A DNA stretch of 54,188 bases, taken from the NCBI GenBank assembly GCA_030407505.1, contig JASDDH010000026.1, positions 1-54,188 of the forward strand, given 5' to 3'. The notes under the pieces are model-generated. The model ran no database searches and was not told where the DNA came from. It was given only the letters and a program-made list of their open reading frames with translations. Source of the DNA: Planococcus sp. APC 4015 (GTDB lineage: Bacteria > Actinomycetota > Actinomycetes > Actinomycetales > Microbacteriaceae). This document shows, piece by piece, positions 1 to 9,223 of the stretch. Positions within the stretch are counted from its first letter, which is position 1; each line of letters opens with the position of its first letter. Position numbers and translations under genes: made by a program.

Positions 1-2272
1 CCGGCGGGGCCGTCACCGTCACCTGAGCGGTCTCGACGTCGACCGCGCCGTCGTCGTCGGTCACCGTCAGCGTCACCGTGTAGGTACCCGCTGCGGCGTA
101 GGTGCGCGATGCCTGCGCACCCGTCGCCGTCGTCCCGTCCCCGAACGACCACGCGTACGACGCGACCGTGCCGTCGGCGTCGGTGCTGCCGCGCCCGTCG
201 ACCGAGACGGCGAGACCTGTCGGCGTCGAGGTGAACGCGGCGACCGGGCTCTGGTTCGGCGGCGGCGGCGGAGGAGGGGGCGGAGGAAGACCGGTCACGG
301 TCGGGTCCACGACGCGGATCTCATCGAAGGCGACCGTCAAGGGGAACGCATTCGCCGCCGAGGAGACGCGACTGTGGATGCCGACCGTGCCGGCTGTCTG
401 CAGTGCAGCAGTGCTGTCGGTGCGGGTCAGCTGCCACGCCGCCGGCTCGGTCGTGCCGGCGCGCCAGAGCTTCGCCGCCAGCGTGGTCGGCGAGGTTCCC
501 GTGACGTCGAACACCACGTGGTACTTCACTCCCGGCACGATCGTCACGCCGGGCACGGTGTAGGCCGCGCCGATCGCGGTGCCCCCACGCAGCACGTGCA
601 GCATGGCCGAGCCGTTGGCCGCGACCCGCAGTCGCAGCAGGTACTGCTCCGAACCGACCTGCCGGCCGATCAGCATGATGTAGTGCGCGTCGGCGATCTT
701 GTCGACCGACAGCACGGCCGAGATGCGGGTGCGGGTCGACGAGACCGACGGCAGATTGGCCTGCAGACCCGTCGAGGTGGTGAGGGTCAGCAGTCCCGTG
801 CCACCCGCGACCCGGAAGCGCGCCGGCGCCGTCGTGGTCCACGGGCCACCGGCATCCGCCGTGCCCCACCCGCTCGCCACCGCCCTCTCGAACAGGTCGC
901 GCCCGAGCACTCCCGCCTCGCCGGGCGTGCGCACCGTCCAGGCGGGCGACGTCTCGGTCGTCGTGCCGTCGCTCACGCGCACGCGCCACTCGTATGCCGT
1001 GTCGGCCGTGCGGCCCTGCCACGTGGTCGTCGCCGTCGATCCCGATGCCGCCGACACCGTCGCGATCGGGGTGAACGGCGCCGGCTGGGCCGGGGTCATC
1101 GAAAACGGCAGGGTGAAGGAGGAGTCGGCGTCGGTCTCGTACCGATCGAGGTACGGCGAATAGGTGACCGCGGTCATGGTCGCCGCCGCGGGATCGAAGC
1201 GGTAATACCTCAGCCAGCCGTCGCCGCCGTTCGCGCGGGCCTGGTAGTCCGACAGGATCTGGTGCACCGGCTGACCGCAGGCGTTCGCGTCGGTGCGGTT
1301 CGCCTCGCCGAGGTCGCCGTCGTTCTCGTGGCCGTTGAGCACGAGGCGGATCTGGCAGTGGGTGCGCACGAAGTTCTGCCACATGACCTCGGGCGTCGTG
1401 CCGCCCGGACGCTCCGGCGTCGTGCGCCGGGTGCCGGGCAGATCGAGGAAGGCGTGCGTGAACATGATGACCTGGCGGTCGGGATGCGCCGCGAGCACGC
1501 GGTCGGCCCACTCGAGCACCGGTGTCGGCGCCTCCCACTCGAGCCCCAGGACGAGCCAGTCCACCCCGCCCGCGGTGAAGAGCGAGTAGTTGTTCATGTT
1601 GGCGCGGTCCGACGCATCGGGCCCGAACTGGTTCTGCCCCATGTAGCCGCCGTAGCGGGCTGTCGACGGCGTCCAGGTGGCGTTCTGGTACCTGCTGGGC
1701 GGGAACCACGTGTCGTACTGCGAGTGGTCGTCGTTGGCGTAGTCGAAGTCGTGGTTGCCGGGCACGACCGCATTGGGCATGCCGCTGTCGTCGAGCACCT
1801 TCATCCCGTTCGAGGCGAAGGGCCAGTGCCCCGACCACGACCATGTGCCCACGAGGTCGCCCAGCTGCACGGCGAACTGCGTGTTCAGCTGCGCGCGGGT
1901 GTCGACGATCCACTGCGCCTGCTGGGCGATGATCGGCGCCCGCGATGCGTTCGTGTAGTTCTGGATGTCGGGGATCGCGGCGAGCGTGAAGGGCTCGGCC
2001 GTCGAGGGCACCGGCACCGTGGCGCCCTTCACACGTCCCTCGAAGGTGACCTCCAGCGGATCCCCGTCGGGATCGGACACCGCCACCGACAGCGCCGGTG
2101 CCGACGCCGTCGCGGTCGACCCGTCGGCGGGAGCCACGAGGGCCGTGGTCGGCGGGGCGGCGACGGCAGGAGCGGCGATGCCGAGCGACGCAAGAAGCGC
2201 CGCCGTGACGGCGAGCGCGCACGCGCCGACCGCCGATCTCCTGCGCGTGACCATCGACGATGACGGGCTCAT
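1..2272 (-). CDS. Secreted metallophosphoesterase with LamG-like and PKD domains (C-terminus cut by window edge)
   Basis: The frame is open from the ATG at 2272 to the window edge, so about 757 residues are visible and the stop lies outside. A good GGAGG ribosome site lies 4-5 nt before the start. Residues 1-39 form a signal peptide: RRR, a hydrophobic run, then APAVAA. A short Ig-like segment is followed by a calcineurin-type phosphoesterase core with D102, GD near 138, GNHD at 172-175, a TH pair near 270 and NGHEN near 303. Next come a LamG-like region (about 480-640), a run of prolines, and a PKD domain ([20 protein letters not shown]). Family knowledge predicts a two-metal phosphohydrolase acting outside the cell on nucleotides, phospholipids or phosphorylated polymers; the substrate cannot be read from sequence. 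The PKD and poly-proline parts suggest surface or polymer attachment. It is divergent from kynA. Confidence 0.85.
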   Translation of the reverse strand, partial: MSPSSSMVTRRRSAVGACALAVTAALLASLGIAAPAVAAPPTTALVAPADGSTATASAPALSVAVSDPDGDPLEVTFEGRVKGATVPVPSTAEPFTLAAIPDIQNYTNASRAPIIAQQAQWIVDTRAQLNTQFAVQLGDLVGTWSWSGHWPFASNGMKVLDDSGMPNAVVPGNHDFDYANDDHSQYDTWFPPSRYQNATWTPSTARYGGYMGQNQFGPDASDRANMNNYSLFTAGGVDWLVLGLEWEAPTPVLEWADRVLAAHPDRQVIMFTHAFLDLPGTRRTTPERPGGTTPEVMWQNFVRTHCQIRLVLNGHENDGDLGEANRTDANACGQPVHQILSDYQARANGGDGWLRYYRFDPAAATMTAVTYSPYLDRYETDADSSFTLPFSMTPAQPAPFTPIATVSAASGSTATTTWQGRTADTAYEWRVRVSDGTTTETSPAWTVRTPGEAGVLGRDLFERAVASGWGTADAGGPWTTTAPARFRVAGGTGLLTLTTSTGLQANLPSVSSTRTRISAVLSVDKIADAHYIMLIGRQVGSEQYLLRLRVAANGSAMLHVLRGGTAIGAAYTVPGVTIVPGVKYHVVFDVTGTSPTTLAAKLWRAGTTEPAAWQLTRTDSTAALQTAGTVGIHSRVSSAANAFPLTVAFDEIRVVDPTVTGLPPPPPPPPPPNQSPVAAFTSTPTGLAVSVDGRGSTDADGTVASYAWSFGDGTTATGAQASRTYAAAGTYTVTLTVTDDDGAVDVETAQVTVTAPP

Positions 2273-2325
2273 TGCACCTCCCCAGTCGGGTGCGGGAATG
2301 CCGGGTCTGAGCCGGAGTATGGCAC

Positions 2326-2343
2326 TGCCGAGGCGCCTCGGCA
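2326..2343. promoter_or_regulatory. Perfect 18-bp palindrome in the phosphoesterase/kynA divergent gap
   Basis: TGCCGAGGCGCCTCGGCA equals its own reverse complement. It lies 53 bp before the kynA -10 box and 54 bp from the phosphoesterase start. It could be an operator for the kynurenine operon, the phosphoesterase, or both. No dedicated regulator gene lies next to it. Confidence 0.45.
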
Positions 2344-2395
2344 AGACCTCTGCCCGCGCGGCCGGATGCCGGGTGTCGCGCGAGCGCGCGAGGGA

Positions 2396-2407
2396 TACGC
2401 TCGACGG
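2396..2407 (+). promoter_or_regulatory. kynA -10 box, leaderless arrangement
   Basis: TACGCT at 2396-2401 is followed by exactly 6 nt and then the GTG start at 2408, so transcription probably begins at the start codon. No convincing -35 element is visible. Confidence 0.4.
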
Positions 2408-3262
2408 GTGACAGACGGCGTCGAACGCAACACCCGCACGATCGAGGGGTCGGTCGTCACCGACTTCACCGACCGCATGAGCTACGGCGGGTACCTCGAT
2501 CTCGAGACGCTGCTGTCGGCCCAGCGACCGCTCAGCGACCCCGAGCACCACGACGAGCTGCTGTTCATCATCCAGCACCAGACCACAGAGCTCTGGCTCA
2601 AGCTCGTGCTTCACGAACTCGGTGCCGCGTGCCGTTATCTGCGCGCAGACGAGCTCGCTCCCGCCCTGAAGTGCATCGCGCGCGTCAAGCACATCCAGAA
2701 GACGCTGACCGAGCAATGGTCGGTGCTCGCGACCCTGACCCCCGCCGAGTACGTGCAGTTCCGCAGTGTGCTGGGCAACTCGAGCGGGTTCCAGTCGGCG
2801 CAGTACCGAGCGGTCGAGTTCACCCTCGGGAACAAGAACGCGGCGATGGTGAAGGTGTTCTCATCCGATCCCGCGGCCCGGGCGCTCGTTCAGGCGGCGC
2901 TGGATGCGCCGAGCCTCTACGACGAGTTCCTCGCGATGCTGGCCCGGCAGGGGTACGCGATCCCGGCGGAGGTGCTCGATCGCGACGTCACGCAGGCGTG
3001 GACGTTCACCCCCGCACTCGTTCCGGTCCTGACCGAGATCTACGCCGATCCGCAGAAGCACTGGACGGCGTACGAGACGTGCGAAGAGCTCGTCGACCTC
3101 GAGGACAACTTCCAGCTCTGGCGCTTCCGCCACCTGAAGACGATCGAGCGCATCATCGGCTTCAAGACCGGCACGGGCGGATCCAGCGGCGTGCCGTTCC
3201 TGCAGCGGGCGCTGTCGCTGACGTTCTTCCCCGAACTCTTCGCCGTCAGGACGGAGTTGTGA
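2408..3262 (+). CDS. kynA: Tryptophan 2,3-dioxygenase
   Basis: A 284-residue protein that opens the indole ring of L-tryptophan to N-formylkynurenine, using heme and O2, the first step of the kynurenine pathway. Family hallmarks are visible: the distal segment [14 protein letters not shown], the heme-side [23 protein letters not shown] near the C-terminus, and overall length typical of bacterial TDO. I chose the GTG at 2408 because a TAnnnT box lies 6 nt upstream. An in-frame ATG at 2366 would add 14 unconserved Arg/Gly-rich residues. The stop overlaps the next gene (TGATG), so the three genes are translated as one operon. Confidence 0.95.
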   Translation: MTDGVERNTRTIEGSVVTDFTDRMSYGGYLDLETLLSAQRPLSDPEHHDELLFIIQHQTTELWLKLVLHELGAACRYLRADELAPALKCIARVKHIQKTLTEQWSVLATLTPAEYVQFRSVLGNSSGFQSAQYRAVEFTLGNKNAAMVKVFSSDPAARALVQAALDAPSLYDEFLAMLARQGYAIPAEVLDRDVTQAWTFTPALVPVLTEIYADPQKHWTAYETCEELVDLEDNFQLWRFRHLKTIERIIGFKTGTGGSSGVPFLQRALSLTFFPELFAVRTEL

Positions 3263-4236
3263 TGGACCCGCTGCGTCTCGCCGAGCTGCTGGGACCCGAC
3301 GCCTCGGCCTGCCGCCGCGGCCTCACCGGCGAGGTCGGCGTCGCACTGCCGCCGTTCGTGGACCACCACGTGCATCTGCACCTCATCGACGACCGCACCC
3401 TGAGCGACGGCGGTATCGCCGGGGTGCTCGACCTCGGCGGAGATCCCGTGCACCTCGCCCGACCGCCCCGGCGCGCGGTGCCGCGGCGCGCGTACGCCGG
3501 GGCGTTCCTCACCGCTGCCGGCGGGTACCCCACCGGGCGCTCGTGGGCGCCTGCGGGGACGATCCGCGAGGTGACCGACCCCTCGTCGCACCCCGGTGTC
3601 GCCGGAGGCGCGGCCACGGCGGTCGACGAGCAGGCGTCGTTCGGGGCATCCGTCATCAAGGTCAGCCTCAACGCCGAGGTCGGCGCGGTGTTCGACGACG
3701 AGACCCTCGCCGCCGTCGTCACGGCAGCGCGCGAACGCGGGCTGCCCGTGGTCGCACACGCGCAGGGCGAGGGGATGCCGCGCCGCGCGCTGCGCGCCGG
3801 CGTCGACGCCCTCGCGCACACGCCGTTCACCGAGCGCCTCGGCCCGAGGCTCGTGGCGTCGGCCGTGGCGGCCGGACAGCGGTGGATCTCGACGCTCGAC
3901 ATCCACCGCGGGCGTGTGCAGGAGCGCGCGAACGCCATCGCCAACCTCGCCGCCTTCAGTGCTGCGGGCGGCCGGGTGCTCTACGGCACCGACCTCGGCA
4001 ACGGCGACCTTCCCGTCGGCGTGAACCCGCGCGAGCTGGCCGCGATGGCCGAGGCGGGCGTCTCGTGGCCCGCGATCATCGCGTCGCTCACCGACCCGTG
4101 GCCGCTCGCCCCGGGATCGGGAGCCGTCGCCACCTTCGTCCCGGGCACCCCTCCCGAATCCCCCGGCGAGCTGGCCCCGTGGCTCGCCCGCGCCACCGTC
4201 GTCCTCACGGAGGAGCTCGTCCATGACAACGACTGA
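3262..4236 (+). CDS. Amidohydrolase in the kynurenine operon (candidate formylkynurenine formamidase)
   Basis: A 324-residue amidohydrolase-superfamily protein. Metal-site motifs are in the family order: D34-x-H36-x-H38 near the N-terminus, a Lys in VIKVSLNAE that could be carbamylated, VVAHAQG, AHTPFTE and YGTDLG. The ATG at 3262 overlaps the kynA stop, and the gene overlaps kynU by 14 bp, so its product very probably acts between TDO and kynureninase. That step is hydrolysis of N-formylkynurenine, normally done by KynB or an alpha/beta-hydrolase, neither of which is in the window. I infer that this enzyme may be a non-orthologous formamidase. An imidazolonepropionase-like or dipeptidase-like side role cannot be excluded. 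Confidence 0.8.
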   Translation: MDPLRLAELLGPDASACRRGLTGEVGVALPPFVDHHVHLHLIDDRTLSDGGIAGVLDLGGDPVHLARPPRRAVPRRAYAGAFLTAAGGYPTGRSWAPAGTIREVTDPSSHPGVAGGAATAVDEQASFGASVIKVSLNAEVGAVFDDETLAAVVTAARERGLPVVAHAQGEGMPRRALRAGVDALAHTPFTERLGPRLVASAVAAGQRWISTLDIHRGRVQERANAIANLAAFSAAGGRVLYGTDLGNGDLPVGVNPRELAAMAEAGVSWPAIIASLTDPWPLAPGSGAVATFVPGTPPESPGELAPWLARATVVLTEELVHDND

Positions 4237-5461
4237 CCTCGACCAGGCGGCATCCGCCCTCGATGCCGCTGACCCGCTCGCGCGATTCCGCGACCTGTTC
4301 GTCGGCAGCGAGTCCTCGCTCGTCTACTTCGACGGCAACTCGCTCGGGCGTCCGCCTCGCGCGTCGGTCGAGCGCCTCGCGCGGTTCGCGACCGAGCAGT
4401 GGGGCGGCAGGCTGATCCGCGGGTGGGACGAATCGTGGATGCAGCTGCCGTTCGTGATCGGCGACGAGATCGGCCGCACGGCGATCGGCGCCGCGGCAGG
4501 GCAGACCGTGATCGGCGACTCGACCACGGTGCTCATCTACAAGCTGGTGCGCGCCGCGTTCGACGCGCAGCGCGCCGCTGACCCCGCGCGGGTCGAGATC
4601 GTCGTGGACCGCGACAACTTCCCGACCGACCGGTACCTCGTCGACGGGATCGCGCGCGAGTGCGGCGGACGGGTGCGCTGGATCGACGTCGACCTGTCGG
4701 CCGGGGTGACGGCATCCGGACTCTCTGCGGTGGTCGGGCCCGAGACCGCCGTCGTGGTGCTGTCGCACGTCGCGTACCGCTCGGGGCATCTCGCCGACGC
4801 CGAGACGCTCACCCGCATCGCCCAGGACGCGGGCGCCCTGGTCGTCTGGGACCTCTGCCACTCCGCCGGATCGGTGCCGGTGCACTCGGACGCGTGGGGC
4901 TTCGACCTCGCCGTGGGATGCACCTACAAGTACCTCAACGGCGGGCCCGGTTCACCCGCGTTCGCCTACGTCGCCGAGCGCCATCAGGAGCGATTGGCGC
5001 AGCCGATCCAGGGATGGATGGGCGCCGCCGACGTCTTCGCGATGGGCCCGACGTACCGACCGGCCGACGGGATGCGCCGCTGGCTGTCGGGTACGCCGCC
5101 GATCGTCGGCATGCTCGCGATGCAGGACACGCTCGCGATGATCGCGGATGCCGGTCTGCCGGCCGTGCGCGCGAAGTCGATCGACCTCACTGAGTTCGCC
5201 GTTCGGACGTCGGACGAGCTGCTCGCCCCGCTCGGCGTGACCGTCGCGTCGCCGCGCGACCCGGAACAGCGCGGCGGACACGTCACCCTGTCGCACCCCG
5301 CGATGCGGGCGGTCACCGCGCGGCTCTGGGAGCAGGACGTGATCCCCGACTACCGCGACCCCGACGGACTGCGCATCGGCCTCTCGCCCCTGTCGACCTC
5401 GTTCGCCGAGACACTCGCCGGGATGCGCGCCGTGCGCGACGCGGTCGTCGCCCTGGGTTGA
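4223..5461 (+). CDS. kynU: Kynureninase
   Basis: A 412-residue PLP enzyme of the aminotransferase class V fold that cleaves kynurenine to anthranilate and alanine. The internal-aldimine lysine is K236 in CTYKYLNGGPG. FDGNSLGRPP near the N-terminus and WDLCHSAGS (PLP-ring Asp) are also diagnostic, and the length is normal. The start lies inside the end of the amidohydrolase gene (14-bp overlap). With kynA this gives a tryptophan-to-anthranilate route. No kynurenine monooxygenase is nearby, so the operon supports anthranilate formation or tryptophan catabolism rather than NAD synthesis. Confidence 0.95.
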   Translation: MTTTDLDQAASALDAADPLARFRDLFVGSESSLVYFDGNSLGRPPRASVERLARFATEQWGGRLIRGWDESWMQLPFVIGDEIGRTAIGAAAGQTVIGDSTTVLIYKLVRAAFDAQRAADPARVEIVVDRDNFPTDRYLVDGIARECGGRVRWIDVDLSAGVTASGLSAVVGPETAVVVLSHVAYRSGHLADAETLTRIAQDAGALVVWDLCHSAGSVPVHSDAWGFDLAVGCTYKYLNGGPGSPAFAYVAERHQERLAQPIQGWMGAADVFAMGPTYRPADGMRRWLSGTPPIVGMLAMQDTLAMIADAGLPAVRAKSIDLTEFAVRTSDELLAPLGVTVASPRDPEQRGGHVTLSHPAMRAVTARLWEQDVIPDYRDPDGLRIGLSPLSTSFAETLAGMRAVRDAVVALG

Positions 5462-5474
5462 CGGGTCGCGCGGG

Positions 5475-5492
5475 CGGCGCCTTGCGGCGCCG
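5475..5492. terminator. Hairpin after kynU
   Basis: CGGCGCC, TTGC, GGCGCCG forms a 7-bp GC stem 13 bp past the kynU stop. There is no U-run, so it is a possible Rho-independent-like pause or transcript end, not a classical terminator. Confidence 0.35.
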
Positions 5493-5530
5493 TTCGTCGA
5501 GCGAGCCGGCTACGCACGAAAGCACCCCGC

Positions 5531-5560
5531 AGACACGTGCGCAACCCGCGCACTCGTGAG
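5531..5560. repeat. Dispersed intergenic repeat, copy A
   Basis: Related to 9139-9171 and 34370-34400. All share a core of AGAC, a CG-rich step ending GCGCA or GCAGA, then AACCC and a CTCG/CTC end. All three copies sit in short intergenic gaps. Confidence 0.35.
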
Positions 5561-5572
5561 CATGAAGCTCAC
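5556..5572. promoter_or_regulatory. Inverted repeat GTGAGC-N5-GCTCAC
   Basis: Perfect 6-bp arms separated by ATGAA, about 92 bp upstream of the aldehyde dehydrogenase start. It may be an operator. Just downstream (about 5574-5601) lies a short GGCGGAC tandem repeat of about 3.5 copies. Confidence 0.3.
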
Positions 5573-5663
5573 TCGGCGGACGGCGGACGGCGGACGGCGG
5601 CGCGACCACACCCCCGCCCTCTCCCGACGTGCCAGACTTGACCACCGCCCGAAGGAGAGCGAC

Positions 5664-7442
5664 GTGCCGCAGGTTCCCCGTTCGACCGCCGTCCATGACG
5701 ACGAGCTCCACGTCACCCACATCGGGCAGGCGACCGACGACTCCATCGACGCCGCGATCGCCGATCTGACCGTCGGCGCGACGGCGTGGCGGCACGTCAC
5801 AGCGTCCCAGCGCGTCACGCTGTTCGAACGCCTCCATGCCACGGTGAGCACCGTCGCCGAAGAGTGGGTCGACACGGCCGCGACGTCGAAGGGCCTCGGA
5901 CCCGGGCATCCCCTGCGCGGCGAAGAATGGCTGTCGGGGCCGTACGCGACCCTCGTCGCGCTCGACGCCTACCGCGACACCCTGCGCAGGCTGGCAGCGG
6001 GCGAGAGTCCGCTCGAAGGCATCCCGACCGAATCCGCCCCCGGCGGGCGTCGCCGGGCGCGCGTCTTCCCGATGACCGCGATCGACGGCGTGCTGCTGTC
6101 CGGCTACAGCGGTGAGGTCTGGTTCGCACCGCGGGTGACGGATGCCGTGGCCCGCCGGTCGGCCGGACTCGCCCAACTCTCCCCCACGGAATCGGGCGGT
6201 GTGGGGCTCGTGCTCGGCGCGGGCAACGTCACGTCGATCCCCGTGCTGGACGTGCTGTACGAGCTCCTCGCCCACAACCGCGTGACCGTGCTCAAGCTCA
6301 ACCCGACCCAGGACTCCCTCGTGCACGTGTTCCAGCGCGCGCTCGCGCCGCTCATCGAGCCCGGGTTCCTCCGCATCGTCCGCGGCGACGGAGCCGTCGG
6401 CGCCCGGCTCACCCGGCACCCGGGCATCACCCACGTGCACATCACCGGCGCCGCCCCCACGTTCGACGCGATCGTGTGGGGCGACCCGGCCGATCCCGAG
6501 ACGGCGGCCCGGAAGCGCGAGGATCGACCGCTCCTGGACAAGCCGATCACGGCGGAGCTCGGCGGGGTGTCGCCCATCATCATCGTCCCGGGCCGGTGGT
6601 CGGACGCCGACCTGACGTACCACGCCGAGCACGTCGTGACGATGCGCCTGCAGAACAGCGGACACAACTGCATCGCGGGCCAGGTCGTCGTGCTGAGCGC
6701 CGACTGGCCGCAGCGCGACGCTTTCCTCGAGGCCCTCCGAAGGGCCTACGCCGCTGCCCCCCAGCGCCCGGTCTGGTACCCGCGCAGCGACGAGAAGCTC
6801 GCCGATGCGGCATCCGATTTTCCGGATGCCACATGGAGCGCCGCCGGCACGCGCGCACTCGTCGTGGTCGAGCCCGGCGATGACGCGACCGCCATCGAGA
6901 CGACCGAATTCTTCGCCCCCGTGCTCGGTGTCGTGTCGCTGCCCGGCAACGGTCAGGAGTTCCTCGACGCCGCCGTCGCCTACGCCAACGACCACCTCGT
7001 GGGAACCCTCGGCGCGAACGTGCTGATCGATCCCGACACCGAAGCAGCCCTGGGCGGGGGGTTCGAACGCGCGATCGCCGACCTGCGCTACGGCTCGCTC
7101 GCGGTCAACGCCTGGACCGCCTTCGTCTTCCTCACCCCCACCCTGACGTGGGGCGGCCACCCCGGCGCGACGCCGCGGAACGTCGAGAGCGGCATCGGCG
7201 TCGTGCACAACGCGCTGCTGCTCGACCACGTCGAGCGGTCGATCGCGCGAGGTCCCTTCCGCCCCTTCCCGCGATCGGCGACGGCGCTCTTCGGCGCCGG
7301 ACGGCGATCGGTGCTGCCGAAGCCGCCGTGGTTCGTCTCGTCGCGCACGGGCGGGGTCGTCAGCGAAGGATTCACCCGATTCCGGATGGACGGCGACCTC
7401 GGCCGCCTCGCCGTCACCCTCGTGCAGGCGTTCCGCGCATGA
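5664..7442 (+). CDS. Aldehyde dehydrogenase family protein, atypical
   Basis: A 592-residue protein, longer than the usual ~480-500. The catalytic cysteine is C336 in QNSGHNCIAGQ and the general base is E298 in ELGGVSP, so the ALDH active site is intact. The nucleotide-site loop GAGNVTSIP replaces the common phenylalanine/glycine-rich version, which fits an outlying ALDH branch. The GTG start at 5664 follows GAAGGAG at good spacing; the frame opens earlier at 5556, but that part is low-quality and holds repeats. Its stop overlaps the GMC oxidoreductase start (ATGA), so the pair probably oxidises an alcohol to an acid via the aldehyde. The substrate is unknown. Confidence 0.85.
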   Translation: MPQVPRSTAVHDDELHVTHIGQATDDSIDAAIADLTVGATAWRHVTASQRVTLFERLHATVSTVAEEWVDTAATSKGLGPGHPLRGEEWLSGPYATLVALDAYRDTLRRLAAGESPLEGIPTESAPGGRRRARVFPMTAIDGVLLSGYSGEVWFAPRVTDAVARRSAGLAQLSPTESGGVGLVLGAGNVTSIPVLDVLYELLAHNRVTVLKLNPTQDSLVHVFQRALAPLIEPGFLRIVRGDGAVGARLTRHPGITHVHITGAAPTFDAIVWGDPADPETAARKREDRPLLDKPITAELGGVSPIIIVPGRWSDADLTYHAEHVVTMRLQNSGHNCIAGQVVVLSADWPQRDAFLEALRRAYAAAPQRPVWYPRSDEKLADAASDFPDATWSAAGTRALVVVEPGDDATAIETTEFFAPVLGVVSLPGNGQEFLDAAVAYANDHLVGTLGANVLIDPDTEAALGGGFERAIADLRYGSLAVNAWTAFVFLTPTLTWGGHPGATPRNVESGIGVVHNALLLDHVERSIARGPFRPFPRSATALFGAGRRSVLPKPPWFVSSRTGGVVSEGFTRFRMDGDLGRLAVTLVQAFRA

Positions 7443-9112
7443 ACCTCGACGCCGACTACGTCATCGTCGGCGCAGGATCGGCGGGAGCCGCCCTGGCCGC
7501 ACGTCTGAGCGAAGACCCCGCCGTCTCCGTGCTGCTGCTCGAGGCCGGCGGGCGCGACACCTCGCCCGAGCTGCACATCCCGGCGGCGTTCTCGAAGCTG
7601 TTCCGCGGGCGCCACGACTGGAACTACGACACCGTGCCGCAGCGCGAGCTCGACGGTCGCACGATCTTCTGGCCCCGCGGCAAGACCCTCGGCGGTTCAT
7701 CGTCGCTGAACGCGATGATGTGGGTTCGCGGCTTCGCGGCCGACTACGACGAGTGGGCGGATGCCGCAGGCCCCGGCTGGTCGTGGAACGCGCTCGTGCC
7801 GTACTTCCGCCTCGTCGAGAACACCCAGGACCCGGCCGACGACACACAGGGCACCGGCGGCGCGCAGAGCATCGAGCACCAGCGCGACCCCCGCCCGCAC
7901 ACGAAGGCCTTCCTCGACGCGGCCCGCGAGCTCGGGCATCCGGTCACCGCGCCGAATCTGCCCGTCGGCCAGGGCTTCGCGCAGGTGATGGTGACGCAGC
8001 ACCGCGGTGCGCGCGCGTCGACCGCCGATGCGTACCTGCGGCCCGCACGGCGCCGGCCGAACCTGCGCGTCGTGACCGATGCTCACGTGCGCCGCGTGAC
8101 CTTCGGCCCTTCGACGAGCTCAGGGACCGGTGAGGGCTCAGGGACCGGTGAGGGCTCAGGGACCGGCGGGCCGCGGGCGACGGGGGTCTACGTCGACATC
8201 GCCGGCGTCACCCGCCAGGCGCTCGCCCGCCGCGAGGTGATCCTCTGCGGCGGAGCCGTCAACACCCCGCAGCTGCTGATGCTGTCGGGCATCGGCCCGG
8301 CGGCGCACCTCGCCGAACACGGCATCCCGCTCGTGGTCGACGCGCCCGACGTCGGCGCGAACCTGCAGGACCACCTCGTCGCCGGGCTCGCGCCCGAAGC
8401 CCGCTCGGGCACGCTGTTCGGCGCCGAGACGGTGACGCAGCTCGCGCGCTACCTGACGGCGCGGCGGGGGATGCTCACGTCCAACGTCGCGGAAGGCTGC
8501 GGCTTCGTGCGCACGCCTGTCGCCGACACGACGGATGCCGCCCCCGGCCTGCCCGACATCGAGATCATCTTCGCGCCGGTCCCCTATGTCGGGGAAGGAC
8601 TCATCGCCACCCCCGGAGAGGGCATCACCGTGGGCGCGATCCTGCTGCGACCCGCCAGTCGGGGCACGATCCGGCTGGCGTCGGCCGACCCGTATGCCAA
8701 GCCGCTCATCGACCCGGCGTACCTGAGTGATCCTGACGGCCTCGACGAGGCGACGATGCTCGCCGGCCTGGCCGAGTGCGGGCGGCTGCTCGACACCGAC
8801 GCGCTGCGCGCGGTCACGACCGGGCGCTGGATCCAGCCGGCGGACGGCGAGTCCCTGACCGCGGCGGAACGCGCCGAGCTCTCGCTGCGCCGTCACTCGC
8901 ACACGCTCTACCACCCCGTCGGCACGGCGCGGATGGGGACGGACGCGGCATCCGTCGTCGATCCCGACCTGCGCGTGCGCGGGGTCCACGGTCTGCGCGT
9001 CGCCGACGCCTCGGTCATGCCGAACCTGGTCCGCGGGCACACCAACGCGCCCGCGATCGTGATCGGCGAGCGCGCCGCGACGCTCGTGCGGGCCGACGCA
9101 GGGGATCGGTGA
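7439..9112 (+). CDS. GMC-family FAD-dependent alcohol oxidoreductase
   Basis: A 557-residue glucose-methanol-choline family flavoprotein similar to choline dehydrogenase. It has the N-terminal FAD motif [20 protein letters not shown] with EAGG, the GMC signature [18 protein letters not shown], and the C-terminal catalytic region [11 protein letters not shown] ending in [24 protein letters not shown]. It starts inside the aldehyde dehydrogenase stop codon. Residues about 223-243 are a Gly/Ser/Thr-rich linker (GTGEGS repeated) encoded by a palindromic repeat element at 8106-8166, which most family members should lack. Role: oxidation of an alcohol whose aldehyde feeds the upstream enzyme. A TetR gene follows. 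Confidence 0.9.
   Translation: MNLDADYVIVGAGSAGAALAARLSEDPAVSVLLLEAGGRDTSPELHIPAAFSKLFRGRHDWNYDTVPQRELDGRTIFWPRGKTLGGSSSLNAMMWVRGFAADYDEWADAAGPGWSWNALVPYFRLVENTQDPADDTQGTGGAQSIEHQRDPRPHTKAFLDAARELGHPVTAPNLPVGQGFAQVMVTQHRGARASTADAYLRPARRRPNLRVVTDAHVRRVTFGPSTSSGTGEGSGTGEGSGTGGPRATGVYVDIAGVTRQALARREVILCGGAVNTPQLLMLSGIGPAAHLAEHGIPLVVDAPDVGANLQDHLVAGLAPEARSGTLFGAETVTQLARYLTARRGMLTSNVAEGCGFVRTPVADTTDAAPGLPDIEIIFAPVPYVGEGLIATPGEGITVGAILLRPASRGTIRLASADPYAKPLIDPAYLSDPDGLDEATMLAGLAECGRLLDTDALRAVTTGRWIQPADGESLTAAERAELSLRRHSHTLYHPVGTARMGTDAASVVDPDLRVRGVHGLRVADASVMPNLVRGHTNAPAIVIGERAATLVRADAGDR
8106..8166. repeat. REP-like element inside the GMC gene
   Basis: CCCTTCGACGAGCTCAGGG followed by two tandem 18-bp copies of GTGAGGGCTCAGGGACCG. 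The first part matches the element at 43911-43933 in the ECF ATPase gene (CCCTTCGACAAGCTCAGGG). The insertion keeps the reading frame and encodes a flexible linker. Confidence 0.6.
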
Positions 9113-9138
9113 CGCCCGGGCGCCCTGCTGCGCCGTGC

Positions 9139-9171
9139 ACGAGACCGCGCAGATGCGCAACCCCCTCGCGC
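9139..9171. repeat. Dispersed intergenic repeat, copy B
   Basis: ACGAGACCGCGCAG, ATGCGCAACCCC, CTCGCGC. It resembles the copies at 5531-5560 and 34370-34400 and lies between the GMC gene and tetR. Confidence 0.35.
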
Positions 9172-9223
9172 GCCGTTCCGACGCGGTCCTAGCGTGGAGA
9201 TACGACACGCGAAGGGGCTGGCG

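Noticed and set aside
321..2263. Long open frames on both strands within 321-2263
   Set aside because: They are Arg-rich and out of frame with the phosphoesterase, whose frame has a signal peptide and metal motifs and runs off the window start.
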